Shown here: in pieces, positions 1 through 8,533 of the stretch
Layout: every line of letters begins with the position of its first letter
How positions within the stretch are numbered: position 1 is the first letter of the stretch
Assembly (NCBI RefSeq): GCF_003626535.1
Contig: NZ_RBAL01000009.1
Location: 1 to 64,000 of the forward strand
DNA length: 64,000 bases
Reading direction: 5' to 3'
Source: Streptomyces hoynatensis
GTDB lineage: Bacteria; Actinomycetota; Actinomycetes; Streptomycetales; Streptomycetaceae
Made by a program: the position numbers and the translations under genes
The notes under the pieces: generated by a model
Databases searched by the model: none
Told to the model about the DNA's origin: nothing
Seen by the model: only the letters and a program-made list of their open reading frames with translations

Positions 1-115
1 CCGACAACGCCAGAAGAAGACCATCGGCGGACACCACCACCGTGTGCGACACCCCAGGGGTGTTGTCCACGAAATTAGTGATCAACCAGTTCAGGTTCTG
101 CGCCGCCTGGCTCAT
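1..115 (-). CDS. Roadblock/LC7 domain protein (conservon CvnB type), partial
   Basis: Only the first 38 codons are in the window; the gene runs off the left edge. The start is the ATG at 115-113 and the peptide opens MSQAAQNLNWLITNFVDN, then VSHTVVVSADGLLLALS, the typical first helix and strand of actinobacterial roadblock/LC7 proteins. In streptomycete conservons this small protein (CvnB) sits directly after the sensor-kinase-like CvnA and is followed by a DUF742 protein (CvnC) and a small GTP-binding protein (CvnD), together resembling a membrane G-protein relay. Here it follows the kinase gene by 19 bases, so both are probably one transcript. CvnC and CvnD would lie beyond the left edge; that part is inference. 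Confidence 0.88.
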   Translation of the reverse strand, partial: MSQAAQNLNWLITNFVDNTPGVSHTVVVSADGLLLALS

Positions 116-134
116 CGGGCTCACCCTTACGCTC

Positions 135-3100
135 CTACTGGTAGGTGGGGCCTGAGCCCCGATCCATCCGGCCGGCCGAGGAACCGGCCTGGCGTCCCTG
201 CTGAATTCCGCGGCGGAGGTTGGTCAGCCGGCCGCGGACGTCGTCCGGGCGACGCGAGACCGAAGGACCCGCCTGGGCGGCCTGCTGTTGCTGCTGCGAG
301 GCCGCGCCGGCCACGAGGTTGGCCCGCGGCACCCGCCGGGGCAGGCCGGAGTTGGTCACGCCGCCCGCGGACGGCTGCCGCAGCTGCTCCGCCTGCCGCC
401 ACCGCTCGTCGTTCGGCGAGGAGCGCCAGGGCTGGCCGATCTCGCCGCGCGGCTCCCGCCGGGGCGCCGCGGGCCGCGGCTCGCCCTGGCCCGCGGGCGC
501 GGTGCCCTCGGCGGAGGAGTACGACGGCGGGGCCTGGGACACCGGCGAGCGCCTGGTGCCGAACCAGGTGGTCTCCATCTCCTCGAAGATGGGCGTGCGC
601 TCCGGGGCGCGCTGCGGCTCGTAGGCGGGCAGCGGGTCGCGGAGTTCGTCGGGCCGCCAGGAGGGCTGCGGCTGGGGCTCGGGCGCCGCGGGCCGCCGCT
701 GCTGCGGCTGCGGCTCCTGCCGGAGCGGCGGCACCTGGCGGGGCGGGGCGGGGTACTCGCCGGTGTCCTGGCCGGTGCCCCGACCGGGTCCCTGCCCCGT
801 CCCGGGGCGCTGGCCGGGGAAGCCGAACTCCGTGGTGTCGTCGGGCAGTTGAGGTGCCGGCTGGGGGGCGGGCTGCCGGGCGGGCCGCTGCCGGGAGCTG
901 AACGCGTCCGCGAGCGCGGAGCGTCCGCCCGCCGCACCGCCCGCGGTGGGCCGGGGGAACTCGCCGCTCGTCTCGGACTCGTCGTGACCACGCGGCTGCT
1001 CGGCCGCCTCGCGGGCGACCGGTATTCGGCCGCTGTCCTCCGCGCTGCTCGCCCAGCTCGGGCGGCCGGCCGGGGCGGCGCCGGGCAGCGGGCGCTCCGG
1101 CGCGGGCTGCGGGCCGGGCCCGGCGGGCGGGAAGGCGCCGAAGTCTCCGAAGTCCCCGGCCTCGCGCTGCTCGCCGAAGGAGCCGTACTCGGACTCGGCC
1201 GCGGCCGGGGCGGGCTGCCTGGGGGGCAGCGCGGGACGCTGCCGGCCCGAGGACTGGCCGCGGATGGGCTCGGCGGCGGAGCGTTCGAGGCTGCGCTGCC
1301 AGCCGGGCAGCTGCGCGGTGTCCGGTCCTGAGTCGACGGCGGCGGCGCGGCGCTGCGGCGGCGCCTCCCGCTCCACGGTGTGCGTCGCGGGGCCGCCCTG
1401 GGCCGCGGCGCCAGGCCGCTGCGGCCTGGCGCCCTGCGCCACGTCGGCCGGGAGCATGACCAGGGCCGTGGTGCCGCCCGAGTCCGAGGGCCGCAGCTGA
1501 ATCCTGATGCCGTGCCGCAGGGACAGGCGGCCGACCACGAACAGGCCCATGCGGCGGGAGACGGAGACGTCGACGGTGGGCGGGTTGGCCAGCCGGTCGT
1601 TGATCTCGGCCAGGTCCTCGGGGGACAGGCCGATGCCGGTGTCGTGGATCTCCACCAGGACCCGCCCGTCGGGCAGCGCGTGACCGGTGACCTTGACCTT
1701 GGTCTGCGGGGAGGAGAAGGAGGTGGCGTTCTCCAGCAGCTCGGCGAGCAGGTGCACGAGGTCGTTGACGACCCGGCCCGCGACGTCCGTCTTGGGCACC
1801 GCGCTCAGCTCGATGCGCTCGTACTGCTCCACCTCGGAGGCGGCGGCGCGCAGCACGTCCACCAGCGGCACCGGCCGGGTCCACCGGCGGCCGGGCTCCT
1901 CGCCCGCGAGGACCAGCAGGTTCTCACCGTTGCGGCGCATGCGCGTCGCCAGGTGGTCGAGCTTGAACAGCGAGGACAGCTGGTCGGGGTCGGCCTCGCG
2001 CGACTCCAGCTCGGAGATGAGGGACAGCTGGCGCTGGATGAGGCCCTGGCTGCGGCGCGACAGGTTGGTGAACATCGCGTTGACGTTGCCCCGCAGCAGG
2101 GCCTGCTCGCCCGCGAGCCTGACCGCCTCCCGGTGCACGTCGTCGAACGCCTGGGCCACCCGGCCGATCTCGTCCCTGGTGTAGACGCCCACCGGCTCCA
2201 CGGAGGTGTCGACGTCCTCGGGCTCGGCCTCGGACATCCGGCGCACGACCTCGGGCAGCCGCTTGCGGGCGACCTCCTGGGCGGTGTGCTGGAGCCGGCG
2301 CAGCGAGCGGACCATCGAGCGGGCCACGATGAACGCGCCGACCAGGGAGATGCCGAGGACGAGGAGCACGATGACGCCGTTGATGATGGCCTCGCGCTCG
2401 GCCTCGTCCTGGAGCTGCTGGGCCTGCGCCTGCATCTCGTCGAGGAGCTGGGCCTCGATGTCGTTCATCGCGTCGATCTTGGTGCGCGCGTCGTCGAACC
2501 AGTCGGGGTAGCTCGGCGGCTCGCTCTGGATGCTCTCCTCGGCCGCGAAGACCTGCCGCGCGTAGTCGTCGGCGGAGACGACGTTGACCAGGCCGCCCTC
2601 CAGGGGGCGCAGCAGGTCCTGGCTCTTCTGGCCGTCGCCGTAGAGCTGGGCGAAGCTGTCCAGCTGCGCCTCTTCGTTCTGCTGGTGGGTGCGGCCGTAG
2701 CGCCAGTCGGCGTCGGACAGCTGGGCGTGGTCCCCGTCGTTCTCCTGGCGGGCGAGGCCGGCGGTGATGATCGCGCGCTGGATGGAGGCGTGTTCCTTCG
2801 CCGAGGAGAAGGCGGCGAGGGCGCGGGTGCTGCGGATCATGTCGCCGTTGCTCGTGGCCTGCGCCATGTCGAGCGAGAGGTTGAGCAGCGCCTCGATCAG
2901 GCCGTCGTAGGCGATGACGGTCTGCGAGATGTAGTTCGGGTCCTCGTAGGCCTGGTTGCGGATCTGGCTGATCTGGTTCAGCGAGCGGCCGATGTCGATG
3001 ACCGTGGCCTGGACACCGCGCATGTTCTCGTCGGTGCCGTCGATGTGCAGGGTGGCGTCGCTGAACGAGATCATCGCCTCGTTCGTCCGCTCCCGCGGCG

Positions 3101-3569
3101 CCGCCACCTCTTCCGTCTGCGGGTCCTTGCCGGTGATCAGCGGGCCGGCCGAGCGGTCGCGCTCCTCCTGGAGGGCGGCGGCGAGCAGGGTGGCCTGCTG
3201 GGTCATGTCGGTCAGCAGCTGCATGTCGTCCAGCTGGTCGACCTTCTCCATGGAGGTCTGCATGCGCAGGCCGCCCATGATGGTCGCCGCCACCACGGGG
3301 AGGGCGATCAGCGAGACCAGCCGGGTGCTGATGTGCCAGTTGCGCAGCGCGAGCCTGGAGCCGGCGCGGCTCGGTCTGCTCGGCGCCGGCGAGGCGTTCC
3401 CCTCCGCGGCCTCCTCGGCCGCGTGGTCGCGGGCCGGCTGCTCACCGCTCATGGCCGGCCGTGCCTGGTCGCTGCCCGGGGCAGGCCCGGCGGAGGAGTC
3501 GCGGTCTGTGCCACCGCCCGGCTCCGCATCCCCCGCAGCGCTGCCATCCCTCTTGAAACGTCCCTGCAC
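135..3569 (-). CDS. NIT/HAMP sensor histidine kinase-like protein (conservon CvnA type)
   Basis: A 1,144-aa membrane sensor heading a conservon. The GTG start at 3569 was chosen because VQGRFKRDG begins the conserved region and AGAGG lies 11 bases upstream; longer in-frame starts have no support. Order: disordered N-terminus, TM1 about 83-99, extracytoplasmic nitrate/nitrite-sensing (NIT) domain about 105-390, TM2 about 395-416, HAMP, a helical region with KLDHLATRMRRNGENLLVL, and a HATPase domain with N-box LLAELLENATSF and G-box EIHDTGIGLS. The last ~430 residues are a Pro/Gln/Ala/Arg-rich low-complexity tail. CvnA proteins are thought to signal through the roadblock and GTP-binding partners rather than through a response regulator, and none is seen here. 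The ligand is unknown. Confidence 0.9.
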   Translation of the reverse strand: MQGRFKRDGSAAGDAEPGGGTDRDSSAGPAPGSDQARPAMSGEQPARDHAAEEAAEGNASPAPSRPSRAGSRLALRNWHISTRLVSLIALPVVAATIMGGLRMQTSMEKVDQLDDMQLLTDMTQQATLLAAALQEERDRSAGPLITGKDPQTEEVAAPRERTNEAMISFSDATLHIDGTDENMRGVQATVIDIGRSLNQISQIRNQAYEDPNYISQTVIAYDGLIEALLNLSLDMAQATSNGDMIRSTRALAAFSSAKEHASIQRAIITAGLARQENDGDHAQLSDADWRYGRTHQQNEEAQLDSFAQLYGDGQKSQDLLRPLEGGLVNVVSADDYARQVFAAEESIQSEPPSYPDWFDDARTKIDAMNDIEAQLLDEMQAQAQQLQDEAEREAIINGVIVLLVLGISLVGAFIVARSMVRSLRRLQHTAQEVARKRLPEVVRRMSEAEPEDVDTSVEPVGVYTRDEIGRVAQAFDDVHREAVRLAGEQALLRGNVNAMFTNLSRRSQGLIQRQLSLISELESREADPDQLSSLFKLDHLATRMRRNGENLLVLAGEEPGRRWTRPVPLVDVLRAAASEVEQYERIELSAVPKTDVAGRVVNDLVHLLAELLENATSFSSPQTKVKVTGHALPDGRVLVEIHDTGIGLSPEDLAEINDRLANPPTVDVSVSRRMGLFVVGRLSLRHGIRIQLRPSDSGGTTALVMLPADVAQGARPQRPGAAAQGGPATHTVEREAPPQRRAAAVDSGPDTAQLPGWQRSLERSAAEPIRGQSSGRQRPALPPRQPAPAAAESEYGSFGEQREAGDFGDFGAFPPAGPGPQPAPERPLPGAAPAGRPSWASSAEDSGRIPVAREAAEQPRGHDESETSGEFPRPTAGGAAGGRSALADAFSSRQRPARQPAPQPAPQLPDDTTEFGFPGQRPGTGQGPGRGTGQDTGEYPAPPRQVPPLRQEPQPQQRRPAAPEPQPQPSWRPDELRDPLPAYEPQRAPERTPIFEEMETTWFGTRRSPVSQAPPSYSSAEGTAPAGQGEPRPAAPRREPRGEIGQPWRSSPNDERWRQAEQLRQPSAGGVTNSGLPRRVPRANLVAGAASQQQQQAAQAGPSVSRRPDDVRGRLTNLRRGIQQGRQAGSSAGRMDRGSGPTYQ

Positions 3570-4117
3570 TAGCGTCGCAACCTCTGGACCAGGCGCCCCG
3601 TCGCCGGTGCGGCGAGGCGGAGTCGAGCCGGGGGCACGCGAGCCCCGTAACGGTCGTGGACAACCGCCGCGCTGACGACCGGCCCGTGTGCGGCGCTGGT
3701 TGCGCCCCCCACTTCGTGGCCGACCCGCGACGGTCCGTGGAATTCCAGCACAGTGACCGATCTCCAACAAGGGCCCGGAACACAGCCGTGACATCTATGA
3801 CGCTCCGGAGATGTGCCATCACGGCCCGTGGAGGCAAGTCGTGGAGAAATCGGACTTTTGACCACCCCGGCGCCACCAATTCCCCACACTTCTTACGCCT
3901 ACGGGAGAGTAGAAGGAGGCGAGATGCACTGAAGTGACGCGTTTGACCGAATTACCGAATGCCCGATATGCGGCTTTCGCCGGAGGTAAGTGAGGAAACT
4001 CACACCCTGCAATTGACTCAGCCCACACCCCGGACGGGTATAGAGCCATAGCCTCGTGCTTTACAGAACGCACAGGAATGACAAGCACGTCAGTCCCGGA
4101 GAGCCAGGCAGAGCCAC
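3570..4117. other. Intergenic region between divergent cvnA-like gene and small-peptide gene
   Basis: No convincing protein gene is seen in these 548 bases. AT content rises between about 3,830 and 4,080, consistent with promoters for the leftward kinase gene and the rightward peptide gene. A short perfect inverted repeat, GTGAG-GAAA-CTCAC, lies at 3990-4003. TTGACT at 4013-4018 and TATAGA at 4039-4044 resemble -35 and -10 elements for the peptide gene, but the 20-base spacing is longer than optimal, so this promoter call is weak. Several open frames here have poor codon bias and no ribosome site and are taken as spurious. Confidence 0.5.
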
Positions 4118-4294
4118 GTGAAGACCACCATGACCATGCGCTCCATCGCGAACCCGCGCCGCACCACTCTCGCACACCTCAAGGACGCCGCCGGCCTGGC
4201 GCCGGGCGAGCGTCCGAAGGGCTCGGCGCAGGAGCTGCCGAGCAGCATCGCGAACCCCCGTCGCACCGTCCTGATCGAGAAGCCCGAGTCCTGA
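4118..4294 (+). CDS. 58-aa peptide with duplicated SIANPRRT motif, unknown function
   Basis: I do not recognise a function. The frame starts at GTG 4118 (AGG nine bases upstream; in-frame ATGs at 4130 and 4136 are alternatives) and ends TGA 4292-4294. The peptide contains RSIANPRRTTLAHLKDAAGL near the N-terminus and SSIANPRRTVLIEKPES at the C-terminus, so an eight-residue motif, SIANPRRT, appears twice about 30 residues apart. It is polar and basic, with no signal peptide, transmembrane segment or cysteine. The stop is followed 23 bases on by a perfect 11-bp terminator hairpin, which supports a real short transcript. It could be a regulatory peptide, a protein-binding repeat or a ribosomally made precursor, but no modification enzymes are adjacent. 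Confidence 0.6.
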   Translation: MKTTMTMRSIANPRRTTLAHLKDAAGLAPGERPKGSAQELPSSIANPRRTVLIEKPES

Positions 4295-4317
4295 GGGACC
4301 CGGCGCCTCGCCACGAC

Positions 4318-4347
4318 AGCCCCCGGCCACGCGCACGGCCGGGGGCT
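4318..4347. terminator. Bidirectional intrinsic terminator
   Basis: A perfect 11-bp stem, AGCCCCCGGCC / GGCCGGGGGCT, with an 8-base loop lies between the convergent ends of the small-peptide gene and accE. There is no long U-run, as is usual in streptomycetes. Confidence 0.8.
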
Positions 4348-4366
4348 GTTCTCGTGCCGGGAGGGC

Positions 4367-4600
4367 TCAGCCCTGCCAGCTGTGCGGCGGGCGGTAGCCG
4401 CCGCTGCGCTCAAGGCGCCGCCACACCGCGGTGCTGCGGGCGGACTGCCCCGGCTCCTCGGGGCGCCGTGCGGCCCTGGCGACGAGCAGCGCGGTCACGG
4501 CCGCGAGCTCCTCGACGCTCGCCTGCCCCTTCTCCACCCGCACCAGCTGCGGGTCCCCGCCCGCGGCGCGGGCCCCTCCGTGGTTCGGCTCGGCGCTCAT
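4367..4600 (-). CDS. accE: Acyl-CoA carboxylase epsilon subunit
   Basis: A 77-aa protein 16 bases downstream of the carboxyltransferase beta subunit, with GGAG before the ATG. It has the usual layout of actinobacterial epsilon subunits: a short variable N-terminus, the helix VEELAAVTALLVARAA, a linker, and the C-terminal SAVWRRLE-like signature (here STAVWRRLERSGGYRPPHSW). Epsilon subunits bind the beta hexamer and stimulate biotin-dependent acyl-CoA carboxylases that make malonyl- and methylmalonyl-CoA for fatty acid and polyketide synthesis. Function rests on context plus this signature. Confidence 0.88.
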   Translation of the reverse strand: MSAEPNHGGARAAGGDPQLVRVEKGQASVEELAAVTALLVARAARRPEEPGQSARSTAVWRRLERSGGYRPPHSWQG

Positions 4601-4616
4601 CCCTGGCTCTCCTCAC

Positions 4617-6212
4617 TCACTGGGGCGGGTTGCCGTGCTTGCGGACCGGCAGGTCGGCGTGCTTGGTGCGCAGCATCGCCAGCGAGCTGATGAGCACCTG
4701 CCTGGTCTCCGCGGGCTCGATGACGTCGTCGACCAGGCCGCGCTCCGCCGCGTAGTACGGGTGCATCAGCTCGGTCCTGTACTCCTTGACCAGGCGCGCG
4801 CGCATGGCCTCCGGGTCCTCGGCCGCGTTGATCTGGCGGCGGAAGATGACGTTGGCCGCGCCCTCCGCCCCCATCACCGCGATCTCGTTGGTCGGCCAGG
4901 CGAAGGTCAGGTCGGCGCCGATCGTCTGCGAGTCCATGACGATGTACGCGCCGCCGTACGCCTTGCGCAGGATGACGGAGATCCGCGGCACCGTGGCGTT
5001 GCAGTAGGCGTAGAGCAGCTTGGCGCCGTGCCGGATGATGCCGCCGTGCTCCTGGTCCACGCCGGGCAGGAAGCCGGGCACGTCGAGCAGCGTCACGAGC
5101 GGGATGTTGAACGCATCGCACATCTGCACGAACCTGGCGGCCTTCTCCGAGGCGGAGATGTCCAGGACCCCGGCCATCGCCTGCGGCTGGTTGGCGATGA
5201 TGCCGACCACCTGGCCGTCCAGCCGGGCCAGCGCGCAGATGATGTTCATCGCCCAGCGCTCGTGCACCTCCAGGAACTCGCCCTCGTCGACGATCTCCTC
5301 GATCACCGCCCGCATGTCGTAGGGGCGGTTGGCGTCGGCGGGCACCAGGTCGACGAGCGACTCGCAGCGCCGGTCGGCCGGGTCCTCGGTGGCGACCGAG
5401 GGCGGGTTCTCGCGGTTGTTGCTCGGCAGCAGCGACAGGAGGTAGCGCACCTCCTCGATGCAGGACTCCTCGTCGTCGTACGCGAAGTGGGCCACCCCGG
5501 AGGTGCCCGCGTGCACGTCGGCGCCGCCGAGTTCGTTGTGGCTCACCTCGGCGCCGGTGACCGCCTGCACGACGTCGGGTCCCGTGATGAACATCTGCGC
5601 CGTGTCCCTGACCATGAACACGAAGTCCGTCAGGGCCGGGGAGTAGGCGGCGCCGCCCGCGCAGGGGCCGAGCATCACCGAGATCTGCGGGATCATGCCC
5701 GAGGCCCTGGTGTTGCGCTGGAAGATCCCCCCGTAGCCGGCGAGCGCGGTGACGCCCTCCTGGATGCGGGCGCCTGCGCCGTCGTTCAGCGAGATCAGGG
5801 GCGCGCCCGCGGCGATGGCCATGTCCATGATCTTGTGGATCTTGGCCGCGTGGGCCTCGCCGAGCGCGCCGCCGAAGATCCGGAAGTCGTGCGCGTAGAC
5901 GAACACCCTCCTGCCGTCGACCGTGCCCCAGCCGGTGACCACGCCGTCGGTGTACGGGCGCTTGGTCTCCAGCCCGAATCCGGTCGCCCGGTGCCGCCTG
6001 AGCTCCCCCACCTCGCGGAACGAGCCCTCGTCGAGCAGCAGATCGATCCGCTCCCTGGCGGTCAGCTTCCCCTTCGCATGCTGCGCCTCGGTCGCCTTCT
6101 CCGAAGGGCCGCGCAGCGCCTCCTCGCGGATCGCCAGCAGCTCCGCCACGCGCCCCCTGGCGTCGACGGTGGCCGCCGTGCCGGCGCGCTCTGACTCGGA
6201 TAGATCGGTCAT
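4617..6212 (-). CDS. accB: Acyl-CoA carboxylase beta subunit (carboxyltransferase; propionyl/acetyl-CoA)
   Basis: A 531-aa carboxyltransferase that moves CO2 from carboxybiotin to acetyl- or propionyl-CoA, giving malonyl- or methylmalonyl-CoA. The ATG at 6212 has GTAGGG upstream. The N-terminal crotonase-like half carries KGKLTARERIDLLLDEGSF and the first oxyanion region GGAYSP-like CAGGAAYSPALTDF; the C-terminal half carries the second oxyanion loop RKAYGGAYIVMDSQ and TFAWPTNEIAVMGAEGA. Length and motifs match PccB/AccB of streptomycetes. The biotin-carrying alpha subunit is not in the window, as is common in actinomycetes. The epsilon gene follows at once, so the two are co-transcribed. Substrate preference (acetyl or propionyl) cannot be fixed from sequence alone. 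Confidence 0.95.
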   Translation of the reverse strand: MTDLSESERAGTAATVDARGRVAELLAIREEALRGPSEKATEAQHAKGKLTARERIDLLLDEGSFREVGELRRHRATGFGLETKRPYTDGVVTGWGTVDGRRVFVYAHDFRIFGGALGEAHAAKIHKIMDMAIAAGAPLISLNDGAGARIQEGVTALAGYGGIFQRNTRASGMIPQISVMLGPCAGGAAYSPALTDFVFMVRDTAQMFITGPDVVQAVTGAEVSHNELGGADVHAGTSGVAHFAYDDEESCIEEVRYLLSLLPSNNRENPPSVATEDPADRRCESLVDLVPADANRPYDMRAVIEEIVDEGEFLEVHERWAMNIICALARLDGQVVGIIANQPQAMAGVLDISASEKAARFVQMCDAFNIPLVTLLDVPGFLPGVDQEHGGIIRHGAKLLYAYCNATVPRISVILRKAYGGAYIVMDSQTIGADLTFAWPTNEIAVMGAEGAANVIFRRQINAAEDPEAMRARLVKEYRTELMHPYYAAERGLVDDVIEPAETRQVLISSLAMLRTKHADLPVRKHGNPPQ

Positions 6213-6342
6213 GTACAGACCCTACGGAATCCCCGGCTCGCGCGCCTTCATCAGATCCGTACAGTCTCCGCGCCCGATTCATGGAAACGCTAGACAGAAC
6301 GAGGGTGCTCACCAGGGGGCCAGTGGAGTGACCTCACAGAAT

Positions 6343-6389
6343 CGCCCGGAGTGGCACTGTGGGCTTCCGACAGTGCCACTCCTCGGGCG
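6343..6389 (-). terminator. Terminator downstream of cimA
   Basis: A perfect 12-bp stem GAGTGGCACTGT / ACAGTGCCACTC (6349-6360 and 6370-6381) with a 9-base loop, extended by CGCCCG/CGGGCG across a two-base bulge. It sits 29 bases past the cimA stop and upstream of the accB promoter region (6213-6342), where no other feature is seen. Confidence 0.85.
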
Positions 6390-6417
6390 GTATCCGGCTG
6401 CCGTCTCCCCCTGGCCG

Positions 6418-8088
6418 CTACGCCGCGGGCCCAGCGGGCTGCCGGGCGGGACTCTCCGCGGGGCTCTCCTTCGGACGCAGGCCGGCCCGCAGGAGGCCGT
6501 AGGTGTAGGCGTCGTCCAGGGCCTGCCAGGAGGCCGCGATGACGTTGCTCGCGACGCCGACTGTAGACCATTCGGTGGTGCCGTCGCTGGTGGAGATGAG
6601 CACCCGGGTCGTGGACTGGGTGCCGTGCGTCCCCTCCAGGATGCGAACCTTGTAGTCCACCAGCTGGAGCCGGGCCAGCTCGGGGAAGGTCTGCTCCAGG
6701 GCCGAACGCAGCGCGCGGTCCAGGGCGTCCACCGGCCCGTTGCCCTCGCCGGTGGCCAGCACCCGCTCCCCCTTGGCCCACAGCCGCACCGTCGCCTCGT
6801 TCTCCATGCCGCCGTCGGCCCGCTGGTCGGTGATCGTCCGCCAGGACTCCAGGCGGAAGAAGCGGCGCGGCCCGCCCTCCAGCTCGTCGCGCAGCAGCAG
6901 TTCGAAGGAGGCGTCGGCCGCCTCGTAGGTGAAGCCCTTGAGCTCCTGCTCCTTGACCCTGGCCACGATCCTTCCGACCAGCTCCCGGTCGCCCTCCAGG
7001 TCGAAGCCCAGCTCGCGGCCCTTCAGCTCGACGGAGGCCCGGCCGGCCATGTCCGAGACCAGCATCCGCATCGAGTTCCCCACCTGCTCCGGGTCGATGT
7101 GCTGGTAGAGGTCGGGATCGACCTTGATCGCCGAGGCGTGCAGCCCGCCCTTGTGGGCGAAGGCCGAGACCCCGACGTAGGGCTGGTGGGTGGCAGGCGG
7201 CAGGTTGACGACCTCGGCGATGGCGTGCGAGACGCGGGTCATCTCCCGCAGCGCCCCCTCGGGCAGAACCCGCTTGCCGTACTTGAGCTCGAGGGCGGCG
7301 ACCACGGGGAACAGGTTGGCGTTGCCGACGCGCTCGCCGTAGCCGTTGGCCGTGCACTGCACGTGGGTGGCCCCGCCGTCCACGGCCGCCAGGGTGTTGG
7401 CCACGGCGCAGCCGCTGTCGTCCTGGGCGTGGATGCCCAGCCTGGCGCCGGTGTCGGCGAGCACCGTGCGGACCACGGCCTGTACCCGCGCCGGGAGCAT
7501 GCCGCCGTTGGTGTCGCACAGGACGACGACGTCGGCGCCCGCGCCCGCGGCGGTGCGCACCACGTCGAGGGCGTACTCGGCGTTGGCCGCGTAGCCGTCG
7601 AAGAAGTGCTCGCAGTCCACGAAGACCCGCCGGCCGTGCGAGGTCAGGTACGCCACCGTGTCCCGGATCATGGCGAGGTTCTCTTCGAGGGTGGTGCGCA
7701 GGGCCAGCTCGACGTGGCGGTCGTGCGACTTGGCGACGAGGGTGATCACCGGCGCCTGCGAGTCCAGCAGCCCGCGCACCTGCGCATCCTCCTCGACGGG
7801 CGTGCCCGCGCGCCGGGTGGATCCGAAGGCGACCAGCCGGGCGTGCCGGAAGGCGATCTCCTCCCGGGCCCGGGCGAAGAACTCGGTGTCCCTGGGGTTG
7901 GCGCCCGGCCAGCCGCCCTCGATGAACCCGACGCCGAAGTCGTCGAGGTGGCGGGCGATGGCCAGCTTGTCGGCGACGCTCAGATTGATGCCCTCGCGCT
8001 GCGCGCCGTCACGCAGCGTGGTGTCGAAGACGTGGAAGGCGTCGCTCGGGCGCCGGGACTCCTGATCCTGCTCGGTGGTGGCGGTCAT
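6418..8088 (-). CDS. cimA: (R)-citramalate synthase
   Basis: A 556-aa HMGL-like TIM-barrel enzyme condensing pyruvate and acetyl-CoA to (R)-citramalate, the first step of the threonine-independent route to 2-oxobutyrate and isoleucine. The ATG at 8088 has AGGAG ten bases upstream and begins MTATTEQDQESRRPSDAFHVFDTTLRDGAQ-like sequence; the longer frame lacks support. FDTTLRDGAQREG carries the catalytic Arg/Asp, AHKGGLHASAI the catalytic His region, and the ~150-residue C-terminal part is the LeuA allosteric dimer domain that binds the end product. Length and the Gly-Trp-Pro motif IEGGWPGANP fit the citramalate synthase family rather than leuA. Upstream are an attenuator and a leader peptide with two Ile codons. 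ilvE and leuB follow upstream on the same strand. Confidence 0.93.
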   Translation of the reverse strand: MTATTEQDQESRRPSDAFHVFDTTLRDGAQREGINLSVADKLAIARHLDDFGVGFIEGGWPGANPRDTEFFARAREEIAFRHARLVAFGSTRRAGTPVEEDAQVRGLLDSQAPVITLVAKSHDRHVELALRTTLEENLAMIRDTVAYLTSHGRRVFVDCEHFFDGYAANAEYALDVVRTAAGAGADVVVLCDTNGGMLPARVQAVVRTVLADTGARLGIHAQDDSGCAVANTLAAVDGGATHVQCTANGYGERVGNANLFPVVAALELKYGKRVLPEGALREMTRVSHAIAEVVNLPPATHQPYVGVSAFAHKGGLHASAIKVDPDLYQHIDPEQVGNSMRMLVSDMAGRASVELKGRELGFDLEGDRELVGRIVARVKEQELKGFTYEAADASFELLLRDELEGGPRRFFRLESWRTITDQRADGGMENEATVRLWAKGERVLATGEGNGPVDALDRALRSALEQTFPELARLQLVDYKVRILEGTHGTQSTTRVLISTSDGTTEWSTVGVASNVIAASWQALDDAYTYGLLRAGLRPKESPAESPARQPAGPAA

Positions 8089-8242
8089 GGGGGGTGGCTC
8101 CTGTCGGGTGTCGCGGCTCGGGCTGCCGGCTGGGATGAGGGCCCGCCGACCGGGTACCGCGCGGGGGGGCTCCCGGAACACCGGGGCGAACCGCGGACTC
8201 GGGGGGCCGGGCCGCGGAAGGCCGTGGAAGACCGGGAAAACG

Positions 8243-8270
8243 AAAAGACCCCTCGCGGGTGCGAGAGGTC
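8243..8270 (-). terminator. Attenuator terminator in the cimA leader
   Basis: On the minus strand GACCTCTCGC-ACCC-GCGAGGGGTC forms a 10-bp stem (one U-G pair), followed directly by TTTTCG. It lies about 50 bases after the leader-peptide stop and about 155 bases before the cimA start. A true U-run is rare among this genome's other terminators, which supports transcription attenuation. Confidence 0.75.
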
Positions 8271-8321
8271 TGCGCGCGGGTCTGCGTCAGCGGGCGCCGC
8301 CGCCCGGGAGGGCGGGGACGG

Positions 8322-8357
8322 TCACTGCGGACCGGCGCGCTCATCACCAATAATCAT
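8322..8357 (-). CDS. Putative cimA leader peptide MIIGDERAGPQ
   Basis: An 11-codon frame from ATG 8357 to TGA 8324-8322, with two consecutive Ile codons (ATT ATT, both non-preferred in this GC-rich genome) right after the start. It is followed by the attenuator hairpin ahead of cimA. By analogy with the ilvB leader in this window, ribosome stalling at scarce Ile-tRNA would favour read-through into cimA. No clear Shine-Dalgarno is seen, so it may be translated from a leaderless transcript, but the candidate -10/-35 elements are weak. The call rests on codon content and the hairpin. Confidence 0.6.
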   Translation of the reverse strand: MIIGDERAGPQ

Positions 8358-8533
8358 GGCGAACGAGAACACGGGAGCAGTGTGGCACAGGTCGGTGCCC
8401 GTGCCACCTGCCGTCTCACCATCCGGAACGCGCCGGGCGGGGCCGGGCCGAACGGTCCGGGGCGGCGGCCCCTGCGGCCCGGACCGTTCCGGGCGGGCCG
8501 GCCGGCCCGGGTCGCGTGCCGGCCGGACCGGGC

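Noticed and set aside
3569-3889. N-terminal extension of the kinase and short frames upstream
   Set aside because: No conserved sequence before the GTG at 3569; composition shifts and ribosome site support the shorter start.
4061-4336. Minus-strand frame antisense to the 58-aa peptide
   Set aside because: It runs through the terminator hairpin, lacks a ribosome site and has poor codon bias.
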